A DNA stretch of 64,000 nt from Nipponacmea schrenckii. Its lineage: Eukaryota > Mollusca > Gastropoda > Lottiidae. Location of the stretch: contig CM060202.1 of the NCBI GenBank assembly GCA_030562195.1, forward strand, positions 10,044,001 to 10,108,000, in the 5' to 3' direction. Position numbers and translations under genes: made by a program. The notes beneath the pieces are model-generated. The model was not told where the DNA came from and searched no databases. It saw nothing but the letters and a program-made list of their open reading frames with translations. Below are positions 25,201-37,085 of this stretch, one piece after another. How positions within the stretch are numbered: the first letter of the stretch is position 1; every line of letters begins with the position of its first letter.

Positions 25201-28200
25201 TATATCAAAGAAGTTAAAAAAGGTCTTACAAAATATTTTTAATTTTCATATTTGAAATTATTTATACTATAAGAATCTACGTTGCCTGAAAAAAAAAATT
25301 ATTTCAAAGTTATTTTTCTTTTAAAAATTTAAAAATATAAGGTTTTTAAGGTTAATGATGACAAATATATATCTAGAAATAAGTCTGTCTGGAAAGTCTG
25401 ACTTGCTTTCTATTAAGGTGGGAGTTGATTTTGAATGATTTTTAATCTGTATTAATTGTTGTAAGCAAGATAAACAATAACCAGTGATGTTGTTTGTGTA
25501 AAGTGTTAACCAGTGGGTGTGCTGTATTGGTTGTAGTGATCAGTTCACACCTAGCCAATGTGCTTCAACACAACTCAGTCATTGACCATTCACTGACCAC
25601 AGTTGGACACTACACCTTACTAGACAGTAGCAGTTGGACAGTCTCTGTGATTGTTAAGACTCTGAGTGATTTGAACACAGATTTTGAATGCCAAGGTTTG
25701 TCTGGTTTGTTCTTTTAATAATAGGTTTAATTGAGTTTGGAGGAACTTGAAACTGATTGTTGGCTTTCACAATGTTCTCTCTTTATTGATAAATTGAACT
25801 GTTCATGGTATGATTTGAGTTCCTCATATTTTGGAAACTTATTATGTATTTTCATCCATGAATCCAAGATTATGTTGTGATCCTTTGATCTTTGGTATAA
25901 GATATTTTAATTATATGTCCATAGGTTTGTGAACTGAACATAACCTTAAAAAAAATTTTTTGTTCGAAATGCATAATATTATTGACAGTGATGGATTTTT
26001 AGGTAATTTCTTATATTCAAAGAACATTTTGTAAATTCTGTATCAAATGTGGGTGAAGTGAAATTAAAATTGTATCTTATTTATTTCTGCTTCCTTAGAG
26101 AATCTTATTATTTTAATGGGCATAGACCATAGAATTGGGTGCACATTTAGAATTGAATGATGTTCAATATTCTATATGGAAAGATACTATAGATGGTGAG
26201 ATACTAGGCTTTATGCTCAAGACCTGGGGTTAGAATCGAACCTAGCGACTGCAGTATGGTTTACGCAGCCTTTTCTGTATTCATGTGGTTGAAATGTCAT
26301 GGGATGTGCATAAATATTGTTAATGGACTATAAGTTTACATGCAATGCACTTATTATTCCCAATATGTTCTGACCATAATACATTCTGAGTGCATTATAC
26401 TTTTGTAATAGAAACTATAATGGGTTTACGTAATGTTGATTTATATTGGCCAACTGTCTAGGAGTCATGTAGGAAGTAAAATTAATGTATAAACTACAAT
26501 GTTAGAGGTAAAATTAATATTAGAGACATGGCCTGGTGCCTGTCAACTTCACAAAATATTTCCTTATAAATCTTGTACATAATTTGATTTAACTAACAGA
26601 ATAGCTTTTCATTTCATAATTCTTAAAATAGCAGTGCTAACTATCACATGCAGAATTCATTGTGATACTAATTTTTTGTCTTGGTCGTATGAATTGTAAT
26701 AAAACTGATATGGTGAGGTTTGTTTGCAACTGCACAAAATATGGCCTTCATCAATCTATTCTGTAATATGATTTAACAAATCAGTTTATTATTTCATAAA
26801 CAGAAGCCTGGGTTTTGTTGAAAGTGGGGAAAACATAGACTTATGAAAACAAAGAAGCTTCATTCTTGAATTTAATGCATTCCATAATTGCACTATAATG
26901 GCTAAAAAAGATTAAATAATTATTAAAAGAGGAACATGTTCTGAGGAAATGGAGAACAAATGTTTTACCAATCTGTATTGAATAATATTTTAAATGATAG
27001 ACCTATTTTAAGTCTAATTCTTGTTGGTATAGAAGAAAAAGATCATGTTTAATATAACCTTTATGTTCTATGTGTTTTTGTATAACCAATATATTGTTAC
27101 TCAGACAGAGAAATATGTTGATCCAAATAATACATGGTAAACTTGATATGATACAATAATCGATCCCCAGGTTACTGTTGGTCTGAGAAGAATTTGAAAT
27201 TATGTGCATGTAATGGTTTAAATTTTGAGTAAAGCAGATGTGAAATTTCTTGCATTGGTACAGTTTTATATGTGAACGCTTCCCAAATTATTGATAGTTT
27301 AAAATGTAGTTATTTATTTAATAACTGAATAATTTTCTTGTTGTGTTCTAGAATTTCTCAGATAAAACAATTCACTGTAAGAAAGACAAAAGCAGATGCA
27401 GTAAAGTAAAGTTAGAATTACTAAAATTTAAATCTGTTGCAGTGTTAATTTAGTGATCAATTAAGTTGGAATTTACTAATAAAAACTAAAAGTAGAATCC
27501 CCATTTCTTTCTTAGAGCAGTATTTGTTTTAGGTTATTAATGTGTAATTTTTGTGAATCTCTTGTGAACCTAAATCAAATTTCTCTGTGCGAAGTTCAAT
27601 CTCGTAAGTAAATTAACCTTTCAATCACTGAGTTATTATTCACTAAGTTAGATGTCATTTCTTAGTTTTTCTCTCCCTCAAGTGTTACACTTAAGTCTGA
27701 AGATTTTCCTTATTTTGTCAGATCTATAAAAAAAAAGTTTAATAAAAAATGTTACAATTCCAGACAAGATCTGATTGATACCATCAGCGACTTCCGTGAA
27801 ATCTGATTTTTGCCATTATTGGGAGAGAAAGTCAATAAATGTTAGAAGGAATTGTCAGGAATTGTCAGGGGTTACATGCTAGTTGTATGTAGATTATGAT
27901 GTATTTTATAGATTTTGCTATCATTGTGTCAGTCTAAGTTTTACACCCACTGAATCTATCCTTTCTTCTTGGTTCATCACTGCTCAGTATTTGTATGTTA
28001 TTTTTTTGTCGAAATAATCCACTAATTTGTTAGTAAATAATTTTTAATATTTTACTAGTTCAAAGAAATTTTTTGTTCTTTTGGATTAAGATTTAGTTGC
28101 TTTTATTGTTTTTCTAAATTCTCAATACCACAAGAGGAAATAATTCACCAATGATCTTGGGTCAAATGAGGTCCTAAATGTCAAGCGTCTGATTAAATTG

Positions 28201-28352
28201 GGAATCACTTTCCACAATGATTGGTCACTTTTGTAAATTCTGCTCACATAGCAGTAGCAGAAACCTTATATAATGGACTTCCTGTAGACGACGTCTGATA
28301 GCTAGACCGCTTTAACTACCATTCTTAATAGAATTTCTTTCTCTCTTTTCAG
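22254..28352. other. Noncoding region just upstream of gene A
   Basis: No supportable exon was found. A degenerate tRNA-like stretch near 26190-26260 is too decayed to call. A duplicated decamer GGAATTGTCA lies at about 27848-27867. The last 100 bases hold a TATA-like motif and a long pyrimidine tract, both described separately. A noncoding first exon of gene A may lie in this region but cannot be placed. Confidence 0.55.
28267..28273 (+). promoter_or_regulatory. TATA-like motif upstream of gene A
   Basis: TATATAA lies about 250 bases upstream of the first gene A start codon. If it is a core promoter, transcription would begin near 28295-28305 with a 5' leader of about 220 bases. The competing explanation is that the tract ending at 28352 is a splice acceptor and the promoter is further upstream. 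In AT-rich DNA a chance TATA motif is common. Confidence 0.25.
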
Positions 28353-28522
28353 GTGTAAATTAGACGAGTAAACTCAAACTGATCGAATTAAAAGTATCCA
28401 ATTAGTCTTGGAATTAAAGAGATTGGAAAGGAGTTGACCGGAACATATCAAGGACTTCATCTGGAATAACCAATCAGTATCCATGAGAAGCTTGCATCCA
28501 TCTTCAAAGACATAGTCCGGAA
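28353..28522 (+). other. Gene A 5' untranslated sequence, probably the start of a spliced exon
   Basis: A strong pyrimidine tract (TTTCTTTCTCTCTTTTC) followed by AG ends at 28352, which is a textbook 3' splice site and implies a noncoding exon upstream. The 170 bases that follow contain stops in all frames. A ten-codon upstream open frame (ATG at 28483, TAG at 28513-28515) ends 8 bases before the first gene A ATG and could dampen translation of the main frame. Confidence 0.5.
28483..28515 (+). promoter_or_regulatory. Upstream open frame in gene A leader
   Basis: This ten-codon frame (MRSLHPSSKT) closes 8 bases before the first in-frame ATG of gene A. Such uORFs often reduce downstream initiation. 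Regulation is inferred from position only. Confidence 0.35.
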
Positions 28523-31282
28523 ATGATTTCCAAAATGGCTTCCACAATTTATCTGTTCATTTGTGTGTTATTATTAACAAGCGTTTATGGAAATGAGATT
28601 TTATTAAAGTTTGATTTTGAGGAGGAGCAAAATAGTGGAACAGAAATTGGAAATTTGGCAATAGCCAGTAATTTAAGTCAATATTTTAATGCGGATCAAT
28701 TTCAAAAGTTAACATACATCATTTTTACGGAAGGAAATAAATATGCCAGTATTTTTAATGTGGATTCTAAAACAGGTTCTCTCACTTCTGCTAAAAAGTT
28801 AGATCGTGAAGAAATCTGCCCATTTGATGAAATCTGTAAACTTAAAGTCGATATTGGTGTTTACATCAAACAGACTTCTGGTATTGATAATCTAGTCAAA
28901 ATAATAGTAGTCTCTGTTTTCCTGACTGACATAAATGACAACACGCCTACATTTAAACAAAGCAAACTGACCCTTGAAGTTCCAGAATCAGTTCCTGTAG
29001 GTCATGTTCTTCTACTCAGCGGTGCAGATGATCATGATATTGGTTCCAATGCCATTCAATCATATAAAATGATTCCTGATATTGGAATGTTTGAGTTACA
29101 AGTGATTAAAAATTTAGATGGAAGTTCTGATCTAGGTATTGAAGTCAAGAGGCGTCTGGATCGTGAAACCATGGATAAATTTAATCTGAAAATTATTGCC
29201 CAAGATGGTGGAAACCCTCCAAAATCTGGATCTGTGGATGTTGAAATTGCTGTCTTGGATGATAACGACAACAAACCCCAATTTCTTAATACTCCATTTG
29301 GTTTTACTATTCCTGAAGATTTCCCTGTGGGTAAAACCATTGTGAAACTAGCAGCTGTTGATCCAGATTTGGGAAATAATGGAAAGTTGGTCTATTCTTT
29401 TAGCACCAGAGCTTCAGATAAAGTCAAACAGTACCTTGGAATAAACAATCAAACTGGGGATATTTTTCCTATAAAGAAATTGGACTACGAGTCAGATCCA
29501 ACTCTGGAGTTTCTTGTGGATGTGAAAGATCAAGGAAACCCACCCAAATCTTCCCAAGCTTCAGTAAAGATCAATATAACTGATGTTAATGACAATGCTC
29601 CACAATTGAAAGTGAATTTGCCACCAGCAAGTAAGTCTATATCCGAAGGTGCTGTTATGGGTTCCTTTGTGGCTCATGTTTCAGTGTTTGACTCTGATAG
29701 TGGACCGAATGGTGAAATCACCTGTGAAACTGAAGATGACCGCTTCTCACTACTTCTTTTCTCTGATTTTGCCTACATTTTCAAAATCTTGCTACAGAAG
29801 CCTTTGGATTATGAAGAAACTAAGAATGTCACAGTGAATGTTTCATGCAAAGATAAAGGAGACCCCCAACTTTCCAATTCTACTTCCTTTACATTCAATG
29901 TAGGAGATGAAAATGACAATGCTCCTGTATTTGATCGACAGGAATATAGAGTTGCCTTCACTGAAAACAACAGCATTGGGGATGAAATTGTGGACTTACA
30001 AGCAACTGATAAGGACAGTGGAATTAATGCGAAAATCTTCTACGATTTAGTAAATTTGACAAATATTGTGTCTGTGGATAAGAATAATGGAAAACTTAAA
30101 GCAGAAATTGTGTTTGATCGCGAAGTTAAGTCGGAATATAATTTTCTAGTTAAGGCGTCTGATTCGGGTAATCCTGTTCTCTCATCCATTGCTAATGTTG
30201 TTGTCATCATAATGGATCAAAATGATCATCCTCCATTATTTACAACTAAACATTTTAAATTTATGATTCTGGAAAACCAGCAACCTGGAACATACGTTGA
30301 TAGATTGAATGCCACGGATGCTGACAATAACAAAAATCCTACCTTTTTATTTTCCTTTGCCCCTGATACGGTTGTAAGTGATTTTAGTATTGATCCTTAC
30401 ACTGGATTTATCAAAACTAAAACAGTGTTGAATCGTGAGAAACGTGGCCAATACGAGTTCCGCGTGTTTGTTACTGATAAAGAGAAGTCTACCTATGTTG
30501 ACGATGCTATAGTAACCATTACTGTTCTTGACGATAATGATCATGCTCCTACAATTACATATCCTAATGAATATAACAAAACTGTGTACTTTCCTTACGA
30601 TAGTCCAGCAGGAACTGTTTTGTTAACAGTGGAAGCTTATGATCAAGACTCTCATGATAATGCAAAAATTTCATACTCAATCAATAAAGGCAATGAGAAA
30701 AAGCTTTTTATGATCAACGAAGAGTCAGGAGAAATTCTAATACGCCGTACGATACAAGTGAGTGAAGCAGAAACTTACCCATTAGTAGTTGGTGCACATG
30801 ACAATGGAGGTAAATCACAAAAAGATTCTTACGCAAATGTGAATATAGTGCTAACTGGTGGTAATGCCACTCTTGGGAGATTCGGTGGGAGCAATGAAGG
30901 CTCAGACAATCACAATATGGCCATCGTTATTACCCTTATCATAGTGACAATAGTGCTTGCAATAGCTGTCATAGTGACTATCTGTATTATCAGAAAAATA
31001 GATCGTGAAAGACGCAAGAAAAATACCAGCAAGATGGTGGAAGTGGAAAAGGCTTGTGAAATGCAAAAGCCTTTTCATTGTATGAAAGACTCAAAAGCCA
31101 GTGACATAGAAGACAATGAAATTGAAAAATTAAAACAAAAGATTAAAAACGATATAAGTTTCTCAGTGCAAGATAGTGATGGTAATTTTGACAGTTCTTC
31201 CTTTACTAATGTGACGTCATTTACAACATTTACTGGGAAAAATTTAACGTCCTATTCATCAATAGAACAGAAGATGCTAGAG
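28523..31282 (+). CDS. Gene A exon 1: seven-repeat protocadherin ectodomain, membrane helix and proximal tail
   Basis: This exon encodes residues 1-920 of a protocadherin, a single-pass calcium-dependent cell-surface adhesion and recognition protein. A signal peptide occupies about residues 1-23. Seven cadherin repeats follow, at about 24-143, 145-254, 256-361, 363-470, 472-573, 575-676 and 679-778, with calcium-binding ends DINDN, DDNDN, DVNDN, DENDN, DQNDH and DDNDH. EC1 has C99-x5-C105 after LDREEI, a protocadherin hallmark. A membrane helix spans about 799-823, followed by a basic stop-transfer (RKIDRERRKK). Two in-frame ATGs compete: 28523, and 28535 with the better context (A at -3, G at +4). 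The frame is closed by donor AG|GTTAGT at 31283 in phase 0; the paralog (gene B) splices at the matching residue. Seven repeats fit the delta-1 type, but the orthology is not assigned. Confidence 0.97.
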
Positions 31283-31327
31283 GTTAGTAAAAATTTTATT
31301 TCATTATCAGAAAGGTGTTGTGAATGA
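31283..31327 (+). other. Possible read-through end of gene A (short isoform)
   Basis: If intron 1 is retained, the reading frame continues 14 residues past the donor and stops at TGA 31325-31327. An AATAAA lies 46 bases further on. This would give a 934-residue protein with a tail lacking all downstream motifs. Short-tailed isoforms are known for vertebrate delta-protocadherins; here it is only a possibility. Confidence 0.35.
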
Positions 31328-31372
31328 GACAGGATTTGCCTTATCTCTGGTAAAAGCAGGATGGCCATTGAT

Positions 31373-31378
31373 AATAAA
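31373..31378 (+). promoter_or_regulatory. AATAAA, possible internal polyadenylation signal
   Basis: This is a canonical hexamer 46 bases after the read-through stop of exon 1. It could end a short gene A transcript. AT-rich DNA makes chance occurrence common. Confidence 0.35.
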
Positions 31379-34300
31379 AAATATTTTCTTTTATTCTGCC
31401 TTCTTTGCTTTTAAAAATTTAACAGTTCAAGTAATCTCTTAACTTCCAAGTAAATAGATTTGGAACTTAACTGACAAAAATATTAATTCAGGATTTTTAG
31501 ACATCCAAATAATGCCAGGAGATGGTCATAAAAACACCAGGAAATCTTTTTTGCAATTCTACAACAAGTCATTGTTGCCTTTGTACAGAAAATTGTTCAT
31601 ATATAGACAAATCATACAGTGCATGTTTGTGTAGGCACCATCAATTATTCTTAACCATCTGGATCTATACTACATAATACAAAGTAAGGTTTTTTAATTC
31701 CATACAGTTTACATTTAAATGAAACCTATTTCTGGAATATGTGATTGCATGATTTCAGACTCATTTCAATATCACTTGTCAAAGTATCAACTTGTTTCTA
31801 AATTAAGATTGATTTTATTAGAATTGAATAACAGAAACCATTCAATATACACATATAACATATTTTATTGACAATATTGCACTTAATAACATTTGTAGTA
31901 ATAATGCAAACGGACAATTTGACCTGCAGAGTTGCTGTGTTTGACTTGCTGTCTCTAGGGATCCATCCATCAAGCTATTGTTCTGTCTTCACAATCTTAA
32001 TAATTTGCCATATTAATCCCCAACCTAAAGAGGGTAATAATATTCCAATGAAAGGAGGATGCACGAGGCCCCCATTGAAGACTTCAATCCCTTTAATTAA
32101 GAAGATTGTTAAATAGACTAACTATGGGTTCAGTTTCAACTTGTGCATTGACTCTTTTAAAGATATCAGTTTGAAGTCTTTTGACTGAAAGTTTATCTGC
32201 AAGGCATTTGAATGTGCCTTTCATGAAATGCCTTTAATATGTGATGGTTTGATAATAATAAGTTTTATCTTGCATTTTTGAAAATGTCATTCATGATCAA
32301 TGATTGATGATGCTGTTATATTTTATTATGTCTGGAAGTTCTAGACATTACTGTAGTTGCCAAGGAAATGGAAATGACAATATCAAAATGTAATTTATTT
32401 TTGAAAAAGAAAACCTAAAGGAAAGAAAGTTAATGAGCTAATTTTGTTCTGGTTTCCATGAAAACTCAAGATGTTATTTTTATTATTAGATTATGACTGA
32501 AATCAAGAAATAACAGAATCCTCTCACTGCTAGAACTGTTGAGGGACACTGAATAACTTGAGCTATCCCTTGTAATAAATTAAACTAAAATTTTACACAT
32601 ATTGAGAAGGGTTTTACCAGTGTTATATGTCGGATGTGGTCAGTTTGGAATAGGGTATGAGCCTAGTTGGCTTTGTAATTTGAATCATTCATTGGCAAAA
32701 GCTGTGTAGGATGTAAAACTGTTTGGCTAAAGCTGTATGTATCAGACTAACTATTCAGGGCTTGTCATTCATCTTGTAATCCATTTGCTTTGTATATATT
32801 GAGGTTTTGTAGATCTTAGCATCTTTTTGATTGCACAAGTTATAGTATCTTATAAACCAACTCAGATTTGTCTTGAATGAACCTTGTCGATATTTCTGGT
32901 CATAAAAATAGCTGTGTTCTCACTTTTGGCTTGATTCTGTCTTTGACAAGAACCGTCTGTAAGTTAAGTTGAGCTAAGCCAATGCCCACTAATCATTATC
33001 CTTACAGTAAGGAGATATCTGCCCACTGAAAGAATTAGTCTTCAGTTTGTCAACGTGCCCTTTCTAACCTACATGTCACTTATATTCTATAAACTGTTTT
33101 AGATATCTTTGTCTGTGCCGTTATAAGCTTGGCATAATCTGACTACAGTTGTTACAGCCCCTGAATAGATCTGCTTGTGTTTTATTACTGGGTGTTATGT
33201 TAGCGGTGATTTACAAAAGAGGATTAAGTATATTAAAGATCAACTGTCTAAATAGATTAATATAGATCAAACAGCTGATATTGTCCATATCATATGTTAC
33301 TTGAAATGGGGTTAATCTTCTGATTTCAATTTTGCTTATTTTGATATCAAAGGTTTTCTGATCTTTCTGAAGTTTAAGAAAAAATAATACAAAGTATGTG
33401 GAGGTTTTTTCGTGGAATTAATTGGTCTTCAGATCTGTTCAAATAAGCTTTGCAAAGTTCAGCTGATACCGTAATCTTTCTTAAAATCTTAGAAATCTGG
33501 TTTCTGTGCATGAATAATCAGTAGTTTAAGTCTGGACGCTAACCCCTAAATTTTTTTTCTTTAACAATTAAACTTATAAACATTAATATTTAAAATTGGG
33601 ATAGGGTCAAAAAACACCCAATACGACTATTTTTTTACAGTTATCGAAGCAAATCATGTTATTCGATATCTGTGTAATCTTTATATAAAAGTGAATTTTA
33701 AATTCTATTTTCCTTTTAAAAATTTAAATATGAACTTGGTAGGAGTTGAAGCGTTTAGTCTATAAAGAGAGAAAGCTGTGATAATTGATTTCATAATATC
33801 TGGTGAAGAGTAAAATATGTCTGAATATCTCTATTTAAGATGGAGGATACACAAGTCAATTAAATCAACATCGGCTAATTATTAACAGTGATTTTTGATC
33901 GCTCTTGACATGACAGACATTTGTTTTACTTGACATGCATATTCGGCACAGGATAAGAGTGCAGAAGTCATTTCTACATAGACAGCAAAGAGGGTCTTAT
34001 GAATGACTTGTGGTTTAAGGTGAGCCAGAAACCTAATTTTATGTTAGTTTTGGTGATCAGAATTAGGATGGAAAGTTAGTCGTTTTGTTCTTGGCCCATA
34101 TTTTGTTCCAATAATCTTTTAACCAAGTCTTCTAAAGCTTATTTTGAATTAAAATTAGGATCGAAATGCTATGTATAAATAAGAAATTAGGTTAAAGAAA
34201 CACTGAATTCAATAAAGTAAATTTGTGCTATCAATTGATCTGAGTATTTGAAATTGAAAAATACTTATTATGAATCATAACACCTGAACAGTTTGTACAG

Positions 34301-34957
34301 TCATCTTAGCTTATTCATTCCTCTCATTGTATTGACTGGCCAGGTAGCCATTGATTTTACTTCATATACATTATTGATATCTCACCATTAACATTGAATC
34401 AGGAATTCAATAGCCAGTTGCCGTCTGGTATTCATGTGATTTCACCACACCTTAAATAGCCTTGACTCACAGAAATATATCATTGATGATGGAGCTATGG
34501 ATGACATATTTTAAAACTGAGTCATTTAGAAGTGGAAATTTTGAATGAATTCTGAATCAGTTGTCATTAATATTATAATTTGTATAATGATAGCTCAGAT
34601 GAAAGTATTAATTTCAATGACCAATTTGATAACTTAATTTTCCGTGTATGATTTCAATATCAAACTGCTACTGAGTGGCAAATATCTGTATTTTCAATTT
34701 CCATACCTCGCTTCCCATATAGGTCATTGAAAGGAAACCTTTTTCTAGTTGACAAATTCATCATTCCTTTTTCAAACAGAATTGGTTTTACAAAAATTTC
34801 TCATTACAGAAAGCAAAAATAAAGTTGGTTTTCAATAGCTGTTTTTTGTAACAGAAATAACGACTTATACAATTGTTTATGCTACAGATATTTATGGATT
34901 TTTGTAAAGATTGATCAATATTTATATTACATAATAATGGCCCACCTGATATTTTAA

Positions 34958-34965
34958 TGACGTCA
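34958..34965. promoter_or_regulatory. Perfect CRE octamer TGACGTCA in gene A intron 1
   Basis: Same 13-base context as 12001-12013, which may mean a dispersed repeat rather than an enhancer. A further octamer lies 510 bases downstream at 35475-35482. Confidence 0.35.
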
Positions 34966-35474
34966 CTTATTGCCTTTTAATTTTATTGATTGAGAAATAC
35001 TGTTTCTGCAATAAACTACAGACATCAAAGAACTATGATCCCTGCGATAGTGCAGACATGTTGACAAATGGTGGATATCAGATGTCAGTCACACAATTTT
35101 TTATAGAATTGACTTTTTCTAATCAACTTGTCATAAATTTCTAACATTCATCTTTGATTTTGTCTTCACAATCTGAAACAATGGTGTTTTGTTCTTGTTT
35201 CAAGACATTCAGTTGAAAATATTTCAAAAGTGGAAGCAGTCAGATTGTAGGCATGCAAGAAATACACTCGACATTCCCAAAAATTAGTTCAAATTCTTGA
35301 AGCATTTGATACAATTGAATGTTGTTTTAGTATTAGGTTGATCTTTAAAATTATATAATAAGGAATTAAATCGACCCTTTTATTACTTAAGTATCTCACC
35401 TGATTATATAGTGCTAAGGGCATGCTGGGAAACATGTCAGTAAAGTGTCAAACTGACTTACTAACATACCACTC

Positions 35475-35482
35475 TGACGTCA
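35475..35482. promoter_or_regulatory. Perfect CRE octamer TGACGTCA in gene A intron 1
   Basis: The third noncoding full-consensus site in the window; the surrounding bases differ from the other two. A functional role is unproven. Confidence 0.3.
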
Positions 35483-36926
35483 ATCCTTTCAAGTCCAATG
35501 AAAATGTTCCAAACATGTTTTTTCTGCGCTTGCCCTGTTTTTCTGTTACGTCTAATATTTGCCGAAGATTTGCACATTTTGATCTGGTTTCCTTGAACCT
35601 CTTTCAGTTCACTTGTTTCATACATCAGAGTTAAAAACGAAAGATTTACCCTAGGACAACAAACTATTTGTCTTAAGAATTAAAGTGAAATGTTTTTAAT
35701 TGTTTCTAAAAGTTCATGGAGCATGATTGTCAATGTTAGGATGGCTTTGTTGTTTACTGGCAAACCAAAGTTCTGACTAGAAATTTCTAGTCACAGTGTA
35801 AGATTTTTGAGTTAATGCCAGAGATGAGATAACTGACTTATAAGTTTGAACTGTGGCTAGGTTAATGATTAAATGTGAAAAAAAAAAATATAGGACAATT
35901 GAAATTTGTACTACTTTAATGTGGATGGTATCTTTTGCCAAGATTTTGGATGTTTTAATACTTCATTTTTTTGCATTTTGAAAAAATTTTGCTAATAAAA
36001 GAACAAACTTCAAGATTTTGCATTAAATGTATCACTTAAAACTTTTATATTTTTTAAATCTTGTCTAAAAATTGGCCAGAAAAGTTAAATATGGTTAAAT
36101 TAATGAAAAAAAAAAGACCTATATCCACTAGTCTAAAACACCATGCTAGATTATAGATAACACATTCAAATTTGTCAGGCAATTAAAGAGGCTATCAGCT
36201 TGGTGAATATTAAATAAATTTATTCTCTCTAATATTTACATTCATAAACTTCTATTTAACTGAGGGGGGACAGCTGGACACAGAACAATAGCACGGCCGG
36301 ATGATCTGAGTAGAGTTACGCTGCAATAAAGAAAACCTGTTTCCACTGTATGCAATAAATAACAATAACACTTCATATCACAGCCAACCAAATTTGAATA
36401 TTCTCTATAAAAATTTTACACTTTCATATTCAATAACCTGAACTTTTGGTCAAAATCAACAAAGAAGAAAGTGAACTATTATGTGAAATTAGACAATTTG
36501 AATATTTTGAGAGACTTTATTGTGTCTGTTATTGGATTTCAATTTACGCGCTATTTCTTAAAAGTTTTATGACACTCATGGCATTTTGTTAGATTTTTAT
36601 AAAACTATTATTTTCATAACTTAATAAATATGTGCTTTTGTATTTCATATGACTATTTTCACCTCTCTATTCAAATTGAAGAAATATTAAATTTTGTTCT
36701 CTATAGAAGACTTCGATCTGAGAGAAAGAATATCACATTTTTCCCGCCAAAATGTGTGTATATTGTTTGGTTATACATGGTTAATATCAAATATTATTTT
36801 AAGTTCCTTAGTACATTTGCTTTTAGGGTTATGACACAAGCATTTTCAGGCAGATTCTTTTATTTGAATGTTGCATTTGTGAATTATCATTGTTTAATTT
36901 TTTGCATTTAATTTGTATATTTTCAG

Positions 36927-37085
36927 AACCCTCAAGCATGTAGTTCTGTTTTATCCAATAATACATTATCACCTGACGGTGGATATAAAAAGCTTCGTCA
37001 TTATCCTGATAAGAAGCGAGAAATCAACAGACTATCAACAGAAACACTACGACCATATAGGGGTTTATGGCTTCAAGAACAAAAG
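36927..37085 (+). CDS. Gene A exon 2: cytoplasmic tail segment
   Basis: 159 bases, 53 codons, phase 0 at both ends, flanked by acceptor TTTTCAG and donor GTAAGA. It encodes tail residues 921-973, running NPQACSSVLSNN ... GGYKKLRHYPDKKREIN ... PYRGLWLQEQK. The segment is basic and hydrophilic and has no named domain. Its last part, PYR followed by WLQEQ, is matched in gene B at the corresponding exon end (PYR, then WLQDQ), which is the main evidence that this short open stretch is a real exon. The functional role is unknown; a conserved tryptophan-centred motif suggests a protein contact. Confidence 0.88.

Larger units (their letters stand above)
31283..36926 (+). other. Gene A intron 1
   Basis: A 5644-base phase-0 intron with donor GTTAGT at 31283 and acceptor TATTTTCAG ending at 36926. 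It is AT-rich with no nested gene that I can support. A perfect CRE octamer at 34958-34965 shares a 13-base context with 12001-12013, and another CRE lies at 35475-35482. Open frames here (for example 31868-32116, 36630-36911) lack any domain or bias. Confidence 0.8.

Noticed and set aside
26190..26260. Possible tRNA gene or second SINE (box-B-like GGTTAGAATCG)
   Set aside because: Box B has two mismatches, box A is poor, and no cloverleaf, tail or duplication could be found; at most a decayed SINE relic.
29056..29340. 94-codon minus-strand open frame
   Set aside because: Antisense shadow inside the EC2-EC3 coding sequence of gene A.
29649..29837. 62-codon plus-strand frame inside gene A exon 1
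   Set aside because: Out-of-frame shadow of EC4 coding sequence with no domain.
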